A stretch of DNA of 64,000 bases from Blautia sp. AF19-10LB (lineage in GTDB: Bacteria > Bacillota > Clostridia > Lachnospirales > Lachnospiraceae): positions 1 through 64,000 of the forward strand of contig NZ_QTWS01000014.1 of assembly GCF_003461245.1 (NCBI RefSeq). Direction: 5' to 3'. A program made the translations under genes and the position numbers. Below the pieces are notes generated by a model. The model saw only the letters and a list, made by a program, of their open reading frames with translations, ran no database searches and was not told the DNA's origin. Every line of letters begins with the position of its first letter. Within the stretch, counting starts at the first letter, position 1. Below are positions 42,772 to 50,639 of this stretch, piece after piece.

Positions 42772-43841
42772 AACCAGCAGCTCAGACCGGAAAAGTAAGC
42801 CTCGCTTTTCAGGAACCGGTCTATATTCAAAGTGCAGCTTCGATCGTCGGCAAAAAAGAAGGCGAAGGACCGCTCAGAGACTGTTTTGATATGGTGAGCG
42901 AAGATCCACGCTTCGGGACAGATACCTGGGAAAACGCAGAAAGCACTCTCCAGAAAGAAACTGCTGTACTTGCGATCGGAAAAGCCGGTCTTAAGCCTTC
43001 TGATATCCGAATGGCATTTGCCGGGGATCTTCTTGCACAGACGATCGCATCTTCTTTTGGCATTGCTGATATGGGGATTCCGTTTTATGGGCTGTATGGT
43101 GCCTGCTCCACGATCGGTGAGTCCCTTTCCCTCGGAGCCATGTCCGTCGCAGCCGGTTACGGTGCACATATCCTCTGCGCCACATCCAGTCATTTTGCTA
43201 CTGCCGAAAAGGAATTTCGTTTTCCGCTCGGCTATGGAAACCAGCGCCCGCTCTCTGCAACCTGGACAGTGACGGGAAGCGGAGCCTGTGTCCTTGGAAA
43301 CAATCCGCCAGTTCCGGAAAACACAGAAAATGCCTCTCCCCTCCGGCACGAAAACGGCTGTGTGGCAGTCACTGCGCTTACTACCGGAACGGTTGTCGAT
43401 TTTGGTTTTCGTGATTCCATGAATATGGGCGGCTGCATGGCTCCTGCTGCCTGCGATACGATCTGCCGCCATCTGACCGATTTTGACCGGAAGCCTTCCG
43501 ATTACGATGCCATTATCACCGGAGATCTCGGCGTGGTCGGACAGAGGATCTTATTTGATCTGCTCCGGGAAAAGGGTCTTTCCATCAGTTCCATCCATCA
43601 TGACTGCGGACTTCTGATCTTTGATAACAAATCACAGGATACGCATTCCGGCGGAAGCGGCTGCGGCTGCGCCGCCTCCGTGCTGGCTGCGTTTATCCTG
43701 CCGCGCATCGTTACCGGCCAGTGGAAACGTGTCCTGTTCGTGCCTACCGGGGCAATGCTCTCCAAAGTAAGCTTTAATGAAGGAGAATCCGTTCCGGGAA
43801 TCGCCCACGGAATCGTTCTTGAACACATTCAATTATCCTGA
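42768..43841 (+). CDS. spoVAD: Stage V sporulation protein AD
   Basis: 357 residues from ATG 42768 (MKPAAQTGKVSLAFQEPVYI). SpoVAD has a thiolase-like fold and binds dipicolinic acid at the spore membrane. Family text: AFAGDLLAQTIASSFGIADM, GACSTIGESLSLGAMSVAAG, FRFPLGYGNQRPLSATWTVT and the C-terminal GGSGCGCAASVLAAFILPRI. It is soluble, without membrane segments, and is coupled to spoVAC. Confidence 0.97.
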   Translation: MKPAAQTGKVSLAFQEPVYIQSAASIVGKKEGEGPLRDCFDMVSEDPRFGTDTWENAESTLQKETAVLAIGKAGLKPSDIRMAFAGDLLAQTIASSFGIADMGIPFYGLYGACSTIGESLSLGAMSVAAGYGAHILCATSSHFATAEKEFRFPLGYGNQRPLSATWTVTGSGACVLGNNPPVPENTENASPLRHENGCVAVTALTTGTVVDFGFRDSMNMGGCMAPAACDTICRHLTDFDRKPSDYDAIITGDLGVVGQRILFDLLREKGLSISSIHHDCGLLIFDNKSQDTHSGGSGCGCAASVLAAFILPRIVTGQWKRVLFVPTGAMLSKVSFNEGESVPGIAHGIVLEHIQLS

Positions 43842-43853
43842 AAGGAGTTTTTT

Positions 43854-44210
43854 ATGGATTATTTTAATGCATTCTGGGTCGGCGGTGTGATCTGTGCCCT
43901 GGTCCAGATCCTTCTTGATAAGACCAAGCTGATGCCCGGGCGGGTCATGGTCATTCTGGTCTGCTCGGGTGCTCTTTTGAGCGCGATCGGAATCTATCAG
44001 CCATTTGCCGACTATGCAGGTGCCGGCGCTTCTGTTCCGCTTCTCGGCTTCGGGCAGGTTCTCTGGAAAGGTATGAAAAAAGCCATCGACCAGGACGGTT
44101 TCCTCGGACTTTTTACCGGGGGATTCACAGCCTGTGCGACTGGAGTTTCTGCTGCGCTGATTTTTTCCTATCTCGCCAGCCTGATCTTCAAACCCAAAAT
44201 GAAAGACTGA
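43854..44210 (+). CDS. spoVAE: Stage V sporulation protein AE
   Basis: 118 residues, MDYFNAFWVGGVICALVQIL, with AAAGGAG 6 nt upstream. It is the SpoVAE(b)-type membrane protein, with four membrane segments and the motif GAGASVPLLGFGQVLWKGM, closely similar in layout to SpoVAC. It acts with SpoVAC and SpoVAD in dipicolinate movement. Confidence 0.95.
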   Translation: MDYFNAFWVGGVICALVQILLDKTKLMPGRVMVILVCSGALLSAIGIYQPFADYAGAGASVPLLGFGQVLWKGMKKAIDQDGFLGLFTGGFTACATGVSAALIFSYLASLIFKPKMKD

Positions 44211-44237
44211 CCTGCGGTCTTTCAGAAGGAGATTTTT

Positions 44238-44846
44238 ATGAGTGATACTTTATATTTGCAGCTTGACATGAACATACAGGTACAGCATCCCCATGTGTAT
44301 CTCCAGGATATCGCACGGCTTTCCTGTACCAATCCCAAAATTTTGAACAGGCTCCGTGTCCTGCCTGTTGCGAACCTGGATTCAGAAAAGCCGGGAAGGT
44401 ATGTCATGTCTGTCATGGATCTTGTCGACATGATCCAGAAAAAAGAACCGGAACTTACGATCACACCTGTCGGCGAACCTGACTTCATTCTTACCTATAA
44501 AAAAGAATCCACTCCCGGCACGCTTTTCCGCTGGCTCAAAGTGATCCTTGTCTGCCTTGCCACGTTTTTTGGCGCGGCATTTTCCATCATGACCTTTAAT
44601 ACGGATGTGGATGTCGGCACACTTTTCCAAAAGATCTATTTTCAGGTAACAGGAAAAATCTCCAGCGGTTTTACCATACTGGAGATTTCTTATTCCATTG
44701 GGCTCGCCATCGGAGTCCTGTTCTTCTTTAATCATTTCAGTCATCTGAAGTTTTCTGCTGACCCCACACCTATGCAGGTGCAGATGCGTAAATACGAAGA
44801 TGATGTCAACACCACGATCCTGGAAGATCTTAACCGCGAAAAATAA
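44238..44846 (+). CDS. spoVAA: Stage V sporulation protein AA
   Basis: 202 residues, MSDTLYLQLDMNIQVQHPHV, with AAGGAG upstream. N-terminal soluble domain of two similar beta-alpha parts (1-90), then two membrane segments (about 98-118 and 150-175) and a polar C-terminus. The pattern matches SpoVAA, which normally opens the operon; here it closes it. A strong terminator follows. Confidence 0.85.
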   Translation: MSDTLYLQLDMNIQVQHPHVYLQDIARLSCTNPKILNRLRVLPVANLDSEKPGRYVMSVMDLVDMIQKKEPELTITPVGEPDFILTYKKESTPGTLFRWLKVILVCLATFFGAAFSIMTFNTDVDVGTLFQKIYFQVTGKISSGFTILEISYSIGLAIGVLFFFNHFSHLKFSADPTPMQVQMRKYEDDVNTTILEDLNREK

Positions 44847-44857
44847 CTGTTTATGGC

Positions 44858-44899
44858 AAAAAACACAGGGCAGAGAACGCCATGCCGTCTCTGCCCTGT
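44858..44899. terminator. Bidirectional intrinsic terminator
   Basis: A perfect 12-bp stem (ACAGGGCAGAGA/TCTCTGCCCTGT) is followed on the minus strand by G and six T; on the plus strand the T-run is weak. It separates convergent spoVAA and the 67-residue gene. Confidence 0.9.
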
Positions 44900-44934
44900 A
44901 TTTGCCAAACACTTTACTTTCCCTGACTTAACGA

Positions 44935-45138
44935 TCAGTCCTCGAAACAACTGATCACATAGCCTTCATTTTCGATGACTACATCTGAAACATTGTCTCT
45001 GTCCCAGATTGCATCACTGATGATAGATCGTAAGCTCTCATCCATCTGAATATTAAACGTTTCCTCAATAACCTGAAACGGAACGTTTTCGTTCTCCTGT
45101 GCGTACTCCATGATGAAATCAAGAATCTTCTCTTCCAT
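44935..45138 (-). CDS. Small acidic protein of unknown function
   Basis: 67 residues, MEEKILDFIMEYAQENENVP, ATG at 45138 with AAGGCAG upstream. It is very acidic, with no membrane segment. The order of predicted helices (EEKILDFIMEYAQEN, FQVIEETF, LRSIISDAIWD) followed by a strand pair (SDVVIENEGYVIS) looks like a compact winged-helix-like fold, but I cannot name a family. It is followed by a strong terminator, so it is likely a real monocistronic gene. Confidence 0.6.
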   Translation of the reverse strand: MEEKILDFIMEYAQENENVPFQVIEETFNIQMDESLRSIISDAIWDRDNVSDVVIENEGYVISCFED

Positions 45139-45262
45139 ATCTGTAAATCTGCCTTTCTGTAATTACTGATATTGACATCAGCCTGTATCGTTACTGTTCA
45201 CAGCAACCTTGTATCATCTTACCGCAACTTCCAAAATATGTCTACGAAAATTTATGATTTTG

Positions 45263-45291
45263 TTGCACTATAAGCATTTTTCGTTTATAAT
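45263..45291 (+). promoter_or_regulatory. Strong sigma A promoter of sstT
   Basis: TTGCAC, 17 bp, TATAAT, 56 bp before the sstT start. Confidence 0.88.
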
Positions 45292-45346
45292 ATGCTTTAT
45301 TAGTGTTTTACCATATTAAAGAGGTAAAAGGAAAGGGAGTAAACAA

Positions 45347-46570
45347 ATGAAAAAACTTTGGACCAAATGGACTGAGATCGCACTGGTCAAGCGAATCCTC
45401 GTAGGACTGATCCTGGGAGCCATCCTGGGAATCGCTGTACCGGGAGCTTCTGCAGTCTCTATTCTGGGTGACATATTCGTCGGAGCCCTCAAAGCGATCG
45501 CACCGCTTCTTGTATTTTTCCTGGTTATCAGTTCTCTGTGCAATGCCGGAAAATCTCACGGCGGTGTTATCAAAACCGTAATCATACTTTACATGTTCAG
45601 TACCGTTCTTGCCGCTGTGATCGCAGTATTTGCAAGCATGATCTTCCCGGTTGAACTGACACTGACAACTGCTGCTACTGATACTGCTGCACCACAGGGT
45701 ATCGCAGAAGTCCTCAACAACCTTCTGCTGAACGTCGTTGCAAACCCTGTTTCTTCTCTCGTAAATGCAAACTATGTTGGAATCCTGATGTGGGCTGTCC
45801 TGATTGGACTTGCTTTACGTGCTGCCAACAACATGACCAAGAACGTTCTTGCTGATGTTGCAAACGGACTTTCCACAGTTGTTACCTGGATCATCAACAT
45901 GGCACCATTTGGTATCTTCGGTCTCGTGTTCAACACAGTATCTACAAACGGACTGGATATCTTTACTACTTACGGTAAACTGCTTCTTCTGCTGGTTGGC
46001 TGTATGCTGTTTATCTATTTTGTTACCAACCCGATGCTCGTTTACTGGTGCATCCGCAAGAATCCTTATCCACTGATCTTCCATTGCCTGAAGAGAAGCG
46101 CGCTGACTGCATTTTTCACCAGAAGTTCTGCCGCCAACATTCCTGTAAACATGAAAGTCTGCGAGGAAATGGGACTTGACAGAGATACTTACTCTGTAAC
46201 TATCCCGCTCGGTGCAACGATCAATATGGATGGTGCAGCGATCACGATCACGGTTATGACAATGGCCACTGCCTTTACACTTGGTATCCATGTAGATATC
46301 CCGACTGCGATCATCCTGAGTCTCCTGGCTGCACTTTCAGCCTGCGGTGCTTCCGGTGTTGCCGGTGGATCTCTTCTTCTGATCCCGATGGCATGCTCTC
46401 TGTTTGGTATCTCTGATGATATCTCCATGCAGGTTGTTGCAGTTGGTTTCATCATCGGTGTTATCCAGGACTCCGTAGAGACAGCCCTGAACTCTTCTTC
46501 CGACCTTCTGCTCTCTGCTTCTGCTGAGTTCAGGCAGTGGCGTCGGGAAGGAAAAGAAATTAAATTCTGA
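45347..46570 (+). CDS. sstT: Sodium-dependent serine/threonine transporter
   Basis: 407 residues, MKKLWTKWTEIALVKRILVG, with GGGAG upstream. SstT is a dicarboxylate/amino acid:cation symporter (DAACS family) that takes up Ser and Thr with Na+. Eight or so membrane segments plus the two re-entrant hairpins; signatures RSSAANIPVNMKVCEEMGLD, SVTIPLGATINMDGAAITIT (the Na+/substrate NMDG motif) and LSACGASGVAGGSLLLIPMA. Length is normal. Monocistronic by promoter and context. Confidence 0.95.
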   Translation: MKKLWTKWTEIALVKRILVGLILGAILGIAVPGASAVSILGDIFVGALKAIAPLLVFFLVISSLCNAGKSHGGVIKTVIILYMFSTVLAAVIAVFASMIFPVELTLTTAATDTAAPQGIAEVLNNLLLNVVANPVSSLVNANYVGILMWAVLIGLALRAANNMTKNVLADVANGLSTVVTWIINMAPFGIFGLVFNTVSTNGLDIFTTYGKLLLLLVGCMLFIYFVTNPMLVYWCIRKNPYPLIFHCLKRSALTAFFTRSSAANIPVNMKVCEEMGLDRDTYSVTIPLGATINMDGAAITITVMTMATAFTLGIHVDIPTAIILSLLAALSACGASGVAGGSLLLIPMACSLFGISDDISMQVVAVGFIIGVIQDSVETALNSSSDLLLSASAEFRQWRREGKEIKF

Positions 46571-46659
46571 TTTTAAAACTGATATTTTTATGTATCTGAT
46601 ATTTCTAAAGAATATCGCTTCTCTGATTGTATTTCAGGGATGCGGTATTCTTTTTTTTC

Positions 46660-46688
46660 TTGCATTTCCTGTGTTGTTATGCTATACT
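46660..46688 (+). promoter_or_regulatory. Promoter of queT
   Basis: TTGCAT, 17 bp, TATACT. The predicted transcript has a ~155-nt leader with a riboswitch at its 3' end. Confidence 0.85.
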
Positions 46689-46694
46689 CATTAC

Positions 46695-46799
46695 CGCTAT
46701 GAAGCCCGCAAAATCAGCGGATGCGCCGCTGGCGTTTCCCCGATATGCAATACACCAAGGTCTTACAGGGCTTCCCGCCGATTCCCGGCGTAAAATGAA
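46695..46799 (+). other. Unassigned structured part of the queT leader
   Basis: About 105 nt between the promoter and the preQ1 aptamer. AGCGG (near 46720) can pair either with CCGCT upstream (46702-46706) or with CCGCT downstream (in CGCCGCTGG, about 46726-46734), so two folds exclude each other. A second hairpin, CGCCG/CGGCG, lies near 46776-46790. No known aptamer is recognised. Confidence 0.5.
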
Positions 46800-46843
46800 T
46801 CATGTGTTCGTGACCTTCCACATGTAAAACAAAACTAAAGGAG
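46800..46843 (+). promoter_or_regulatory. preQ1-I riboswitch
   Basis: Stem CATGTG/CACATG (46801-46806 with 46819-46824) encloses the loop TTCGTGACCTTC. The A-rich tail TAAAACAAAACTAAAGG ends in the ribosome binding site. This is the small class I preQ1 aptamer arrangement (short P1, C-containing loop, A-rich tail whose end makes the pseudoknot), and the tail is close to the known AACAAAACAAGG form. Ligand binding should hide the AAAGGAG and lower translation of queT. The downstream queuosine-precursor transporter fits. Confidence 0.85.
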
Positions 46844-46852
46844 AACTGAATA

Positions 46853-47353
46853 ATGAAAAGCAAAAACACAATGTTCCTTGTGCAGGCAGCCACTATCGGT
46901 GCTATCTACGTAGTTCTGACTCTGCTGTTTGCCCCATTAAGCTACGGCGAAGTACAGGTTCGCTTCTCTGAGGCACTGACGATCCTTCCATACTTCACAC
47001 CTGCTGCAATTCCGGGATTATTTGTAGGATGTATCCTCTCCAACCTGCTTGGCGGTGCAATCCCTGTAGATATCATCTTCGGAAGTATCGCAACACTGAT
47101 CGGTGCAGTCTTTACTTACAAACTGCGCGGTTCCAGCAAATGGCTTGCTCCATTGCCGCCGATCGTAGCTAATACGGTTATCGTACCTTTCGTTCTTTAC
47201 TACGGATACGGTGTGAACCTTCCAATCCCGCTTATGATGCTGACCGTCGGTGCCGGCGAAGTCATCTCCTGCGGAATCTTCGGAATGATCGTCCTCACCG
47301 CACTTTCCAAGGTGAAAGGGTCTGTTTTTGGGAAAGCAAGTTATTCTAAATAA
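46853..47353 (+). CDS. queT: Queuosine precursor ECF transporter S component
   Basis: 166 residues, MKSKNTMFLVQAATIGAIYV, ATG 46853 with AAAGGAG. QueT is the membrane substrate-binding component of an energy-coupling-factor transporter for queuosine precursors such as preQ1 or preQ0. Five to six membrane segments; signatures YGEVQVRFSEALTILPYFTP and IPGLFVGCILSNLLGGAIPV are diagnostic. The shared EcfA/EcfT modules are not in the window. Regulation by the riboswitch immediately upstream gives strong support. Confidence 0.93.
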   Translation: MKSKNTMFLVQAATIGAIYVVLTLLFAPLSYGEVQVRFSEALTILPYFTPAAIPGLFVGCILSNLLGGAIPVDIIFGSIATLIGAVFTYKLRGSSKWLAPLPPIVANTVIVPFVLYYGYGVNLPIPLMMLTVGAGEVISCGIFGMIVLTALSKVKGSVFGKASYSK

Positions 47354-47362
47354 AAGTCAAAG

Positions 47363-47396
47363 CGGCTGCCGGGCGATTTCCTGGCAGCCGTTTTTT
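47363..47396 (+). terminator. Intrinsic terminator after queT
   Basis: CGGCTGCC/GGCAGCCG with a 14-nt interior is followed by six T. Between here and the sigma F stop (47397-47569) there is no canonical gene; a start-less frame is noted in the findings. Confidence 0.9.
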
Positions 47397-47569
47397 ATAT
47401 AAGACTTATTCCGTCTTTCCTCTCATTGACTTTCCTTCTGAAAATCTTTATAATAAACTCAGAAACAAAGAAACCAAGCGCAAAGAGAATATAATATTCT
47501 GTTTTTACATATAAATCGATGCTGACGGCTTAATGTAATCAGCATATCGGGCATCGAGAAATAAAGTAA

Positions 47570-48292
47570 TCATCCATCTCGATACAAACTCCTCAGCTTC
47601 TTCAATATCCTCTTCTCCATCCGCGACACCTGCACCTGGGAAACGCCTAGCTGTTCTGCGATCTGGGTCTGGGTCTGGTCCTGGAAGTAGCGCATGTAGA
47701 GAAGTTTGCGGTCGGAGGATTCCAGTTTTCCGAGGATTTCCTCGAGGAAGATCCGGTTCAGGAGATGCTCTTCGGCGTTTTCTTTTTCCGGGATCTTGTC
47801 TATGAGGGAGATGTCGGTTCCCTCGCTCTGATAGACGGTTCTGTACAGGGATTCTACTTCTGCCGCTGAGTCCATCGTCATCGCGACTTCTTCGGGCGGC
47901 ATTTCGAGCATTTCTGCGATTTCTTTGAGGCTCGGTTCCCTGCCCAGTTCTTTCTCTATCTTTTCTCTCGCCAGATAGACTCTGTGCTGGTTTTCTTTGA
48001 TGGACCGGCTCACCTTGATCATTCCATCATCCCTGAAAAAGCGTTTCAGTTCTCCTAAGATCATCGGGATGGCATATGTGGAAAATTTCACCTCAAATGC
48101 CGGGTCAAATTTATCCACCGCCTTGAGAAGCCCGATGCTCCCTATCTGAAAAAGATCTTCCATCTCCACGCCTCGCCCAAGGAAACGCCGTGCCACGCTG
48201 TAAATAAGTCCTGTATTCTCTTCAAATAACGTATCTCTTGCCTCTTTATCCCCCTGGTGTGCACGCCCGATCAGGGCAAGAGTATGTTCCAT
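47570..48292 (-). CDS. sigF: Forespore sigma factor F
   Basis: 240 residues, MEHTLALIGRAHQGDKEARD. Sigma F is the first compartment-specific sigma factor, directing early forespore genes. Region 2 is FEENTGLIYSVARRFLGRGV through VKFSTYAIPMILGELKRFFR; region 3 MIKVSRSIKENQHRVYLARE; region 4 ends with QTQTQIAEQLGVSQVQVSRM. It is the last gene of spoIIAA-spoIIAB-sigF, where SpoIIAB holds it inactive. Confidence 0.96.
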   Translation of the reverse strand: MEHTLALIGRAHQGDKEARDTLFEENTGLIYSVARRFLGRGVEMEDLFQIGSIGLLKAVDKFDPAFEVKFSTYAIPMILGELKRFFRDDGMIKVSRSIKENQHRVYLAREKIEKELGREPSLKEIAEMLEMPPEEVAMTMDSAAEVESLYRTVYQSEGTDISLIDKIPEKENAEEHLLNRIFLEEILGKLESSDRKLLYMRYFQDQTQTQIAEQLGVSQVQVSRMEKRILKKLRSLYRDG

Positions 48293-48302
48293 AAGCTATC
48301 CT

Positions 48303-48728
48303 TTACCGGCCGATGAGTTTTTTCATCCGCACCCGGGTTCCTGCACCAACCTGTGATTCTACTTTCAGGTCATCCATAAATGCCTCCATAAAGGTAAATC
48401 CCATACCGGACCGGTCTGTGTCTGCCTTTGTGGTGTACATCGGTTCCATTGCCTTCTGAATGTCCGGGATTCCCTTCCCATGATCTGTGATCTCCACATA
48501 GATTTCCTGACCGGTAATACAGAGTTTCATCTCTATCTTATGTATTTCTCCCTCATAAGCATGGATAATGCTGTTGGTGACTGCCTCAGAAACTGCGGTC
48601 TTGAGATCTGCCACTTCCTCCAGCGTCGGATTGAGCTGCGTACAGAATGATGCCGCCGTAATCCTTGCCAGGGCTTCATTTACCGGCCTACTGTCAAATA
48701 CAAGTGTTACTTCATTTGCTTTTTCCAT
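48303..48728 (-). CDS. spoIIAB: Anti-sigma F factor and serine kinase
   Basis: 141 residues from ATG 48728 (MEKANEVTLVFDSRPVNEAL). SpoIIAB is a GHKL-fold protein that binds sigma F, and phosphorylates SpoIIAA on Ser. ATP-site boxes are visible: N-box EAVTNSIIHAYE, G1 DHGKGIPD and G2 GMGFTFME. It overlaps spoIIAA by 17 nt. Length is normal. Confidence 0.96.
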   Translation of the reverse strand: MEKANEVTLVFDSRPVNEALARITAASFCTQLNPTLEEVADLKTAVSEAVTNSIIHAYEGEIHKIEMKLCITGQEIYVEITDHGKGIPDIQKAMEPMYTTKADTDRSGMGFTFMEAFMDDLKVESQVGAGTRVRMKKLIGR

Positions 48729-49056
48729 AATCTTCTCCTTCTTCCTCTGCCCTCTGAATCTCCATATATCTGTGGACTCCTGATAAATGGAGCAGTTTGT
48801 CAATATGACTGCCTGTATTGACTGCCATGATACACTTCTGCCCCATCCCCAGCGCCCGGTATCGCCCCATGATCAGTCCGATACCAGAACTGTCCATAAA
48901 CTCCGTATTCTCAAAATCAAAAACAATCCTTTTGACATAGGTTCTGCTCATGATCCTGTCCGTCTCCTTTCGGATCCAGTCCGACTGCGGATGGTCAAGA
49001 TCCTGCGGAAGATGTACCGTCAGGATTGCGTCTTTGAATTCAAACAGCTCATTCAT
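48712..49056 (-). CDS. spoIIAA: Anti-anti-sigma F factor
   Basis: 114 residues from ATG 49056 (MNELFEFKDAILTVHLPQDL), with GGGGG 7 nt upstream. SpoIIAA is a STAS-domain protein; when its Ser is unphosphorylated it displaces SpoIIAB from sigma F. The regulatory Ser is in FMDSSGIGLIMGRY (about residue 57). The longer upstream frame passes through the terminator and is rejected. Confidence 0.95.
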   Translation of the reverse strand: MNELFEFKDAILTVHLPQDLDHPQSDWIRKETDRIMSRTYVKRIVFDFENTEFMDSSGIGLIMGRYRALGMGQKCIMAVNTGSHIDKLLHLSGVHRYMEIQRAEEEGEDYGKSK

Positions 49057-49115
49057 TTTCATTCCCCCTGCAATTTTTTTACTGTTCCATTCAGGCATCC
49101 TCAATATACAAATAC

Positions 49116-49146
49116 AAAAAAGGAGATGTGCATCATACACATCCCC
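49116..49146 (-). terminator. Intrinsic terminator upstream of spoIIA
   Basis: On the minus strand GGGGATGTG/CACATCTCC pair (one G-T) around a 7-nt loop, followed by six T. It ends the transcript of 49219-50439 just before the spoIIA operon. Confidence 0.85.
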
Positions 49147-49218
49147 TTCTCCGAGGTTCCTCTTATAGCGTTTTGTCCCTGCATTGCCTGCAGCTATCAC
49201 TAACTGTTCACTATAATA

Positions 49219-50439
49219 TTATTCATAATAATCTGATTCATCGTAATCACCGCTGTCATCGCTTCCATCACCAGAAGTATCATCTGATCCGGCATTTCCG
49301 GAACTTACAGCCTGACTGATCGTATTATAGATTGTTTTCTGTGCATCTGAAAGAACATCTGCCTGTACATTCTGCAGTTCCAGTGCAGCATCGTCCAGAT
49401 TCTTCTGCTGATAATCTGCGTATGCCTGCAGAAGTGCCTGATAACTCGTACTCTTTGTCTGTTCAGAAGTCAGCTGCTGTGTAACTTCATCTGCCGAATT
49501 CGTGGCTTCCTTCGCATCATTCTGCGCCTTGGTAAGTTCTGCCGCCTGACTTGCAAGCGATTCACTGTACTGGACGATCTGCTGGTTCGCTTCCTTGTAA
49601 ATTCCCTGACGGATTGCCGGAACTGCCAGCATCCAGAAAGCACCAACTCCAGCCACGATTCCCGTCATCAGAACAAAAAACAGAGAAATTCTGGAGCGTT
49701 CTCTGTAAACAGGCTGCTGCACAACCTGATCCGGAGCCAGCACATCCATCTCCTGCTGCTTTGAACTGCCCGAATGGAAAAATCCCTTTTTTCCCTTCTT
49801 TTCAAGCTTGGTCGTAACTCCTGTCTGTTCATCCACTTCCCTCAGAAAGCGAAGCGTTGTCGTATTCGTCTTATCAATACGCGCTGCCTTCCGAAGAGTT
49901 CTTCTCGCTTTGTTCCATTCATGATTTTTCATCTGGATCAATGCAAGAAGATGATATCCCTTGATAAGCTTCGGATTCTGTGAAAGAATCTTGCGCAGCT
50001 GAATTGCCGCCATATCTTCATGTCCTTCACGGCACAGAAGCAATGCGTGATTATATTTCTTGATTGTCTCATTGATCGCATTCAGACGGTTTCTGTTCGC
50101 CTGAAGTTTATTGATGTATTCTGTTGCAAGGTTTCTCGTCGGCTGAAGACTCTTACTAATCACCCATTCGCTGAGTGCAGAAACCACTTCTCCTGTCTCA
50201 AAATAAACAAGCCCAAGAAGATTCCTCGCCTTGATATTTCTCTTATCATAGATCAGACTCTGTTTCAGACAGGCGATCGCTCCGGAAAGATCACGGATGC
50301 TTGCCTTCTCCAGACCCTGATTGTAAAAACTCTTGGACAGATAATCTACTTTTTTCTGGATCAGTACATTATATCCGCAGTTCGGACAGTAGTCCAGATC
50401 CATGTCTGTAAGAAATGCCCCACAGTTCACACAATTCAT
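49219..50439 (-). CDS. Zinc-ribbon, TPR and coiled-coil membrane protein of unknown function
   Basis: 406 residues, starting MNCVNCGAFLTDMDLDYCPN. The N-terminal zinc ribbon uses CVNCG and CPNCG. Residues about 35-205 look like TPR repeats (GLEKASIRDLSGAIACLKQS, KARNLLGLVYFETGEVVSAL, KGYHLLALIQMKNHEWNKAR). One membrane segment (about 250-272) is followed by an extracytoplasmic coiled coil (about 285-330), a further helical part, and an acidic Gly/Ser/Asp tail. I do not recognise a named protein. The layout suggests an assembly platform or sensor linking cytoplasmic partners to the envelope. The upstream small gene (50475) and folC are on the same strand. Confidence 0.8.
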   Translation of the reverse strand: MNCVNCGAFLTDMDLDYCPNCGYNVLIQKKVDYLSKSFYNQGLEKASIRDLSGAIACLKQSLIYDKRNIKARNLLGLVYFETGEVVSALSEWVISKSLQPTRNLATEYINKLQANRNRLNAINETIKKYNHALLLCREGHEDMAAIQLRKILSQNPKLIKGYHLLALIQMKNHEWNKARRTLRKAARIDKTNTTTLRFLREVDEQTGVTTKLEKKGKKGFFHSGSSKQQEMDVLAPDQVVQQPVYRERSRISLFFVLMTGIVAGVGAFWMLAVPAIRQGIYKEANQQIVQYSESLASQAAELTKAQNDAKEATNSADEVTQQLTSEQTKSTSYQALLQAYADYQQKNLDDAALELQNVQADVLSDAQKTIYNTISQAVSSGNAGSDDTSGDGSDDSGDYDESDYYE

Positions 50440-50474
50440 TCACTATTTCTCCCTTTGTGTACTTCGTATGCTTC

Positions 50475-50627
50475 TTATCTTGTGCGTCGATTGCTTTTTG
50501 CCTCTCTTAAGACTTCCTGAAGGACATCCAGAATATCAGTCAGCTCTCTGTCATAGATCGCACCCTCTGCGTCTGTGACATCCAGACAGGGTTCAAATTT
50601 CTTCAGTTCCTCTTCATAATCGATCAT
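50475..50627 (-). CDS. Small protein of 50 residues, unknown function
   Basis: Starts at ATG 50627 with AAGGAGA upstream and ends TAA at 50475-50477. It begins MIDYEEELKKFEPCLDVTDA, has an acidic amphipathic helix (LTDILDVLQEVLREAKS) and a basic end NRRTR. It lies between folC (12 nt away) and the zinc-ribbon/TPR gene. The ribosome site and tight spacing make it a likely real gene. No family recognised. Confidence 0.7.
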   Translation of the reverse strand: MIDYEEELKKFEPCLDVTDAEGAIYDRELTDILDVLQEVLREAKSNRRTR

Positions 50628-50639
50628 AATAAATTCTCC

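Noticed and set aside
46695..46843. preQ1-II or preQ1-III riboswitch before queT
   Set aside because: The aptamer next to the ribosome site has the small class I form; I cannot fit the larger classes to the rest.
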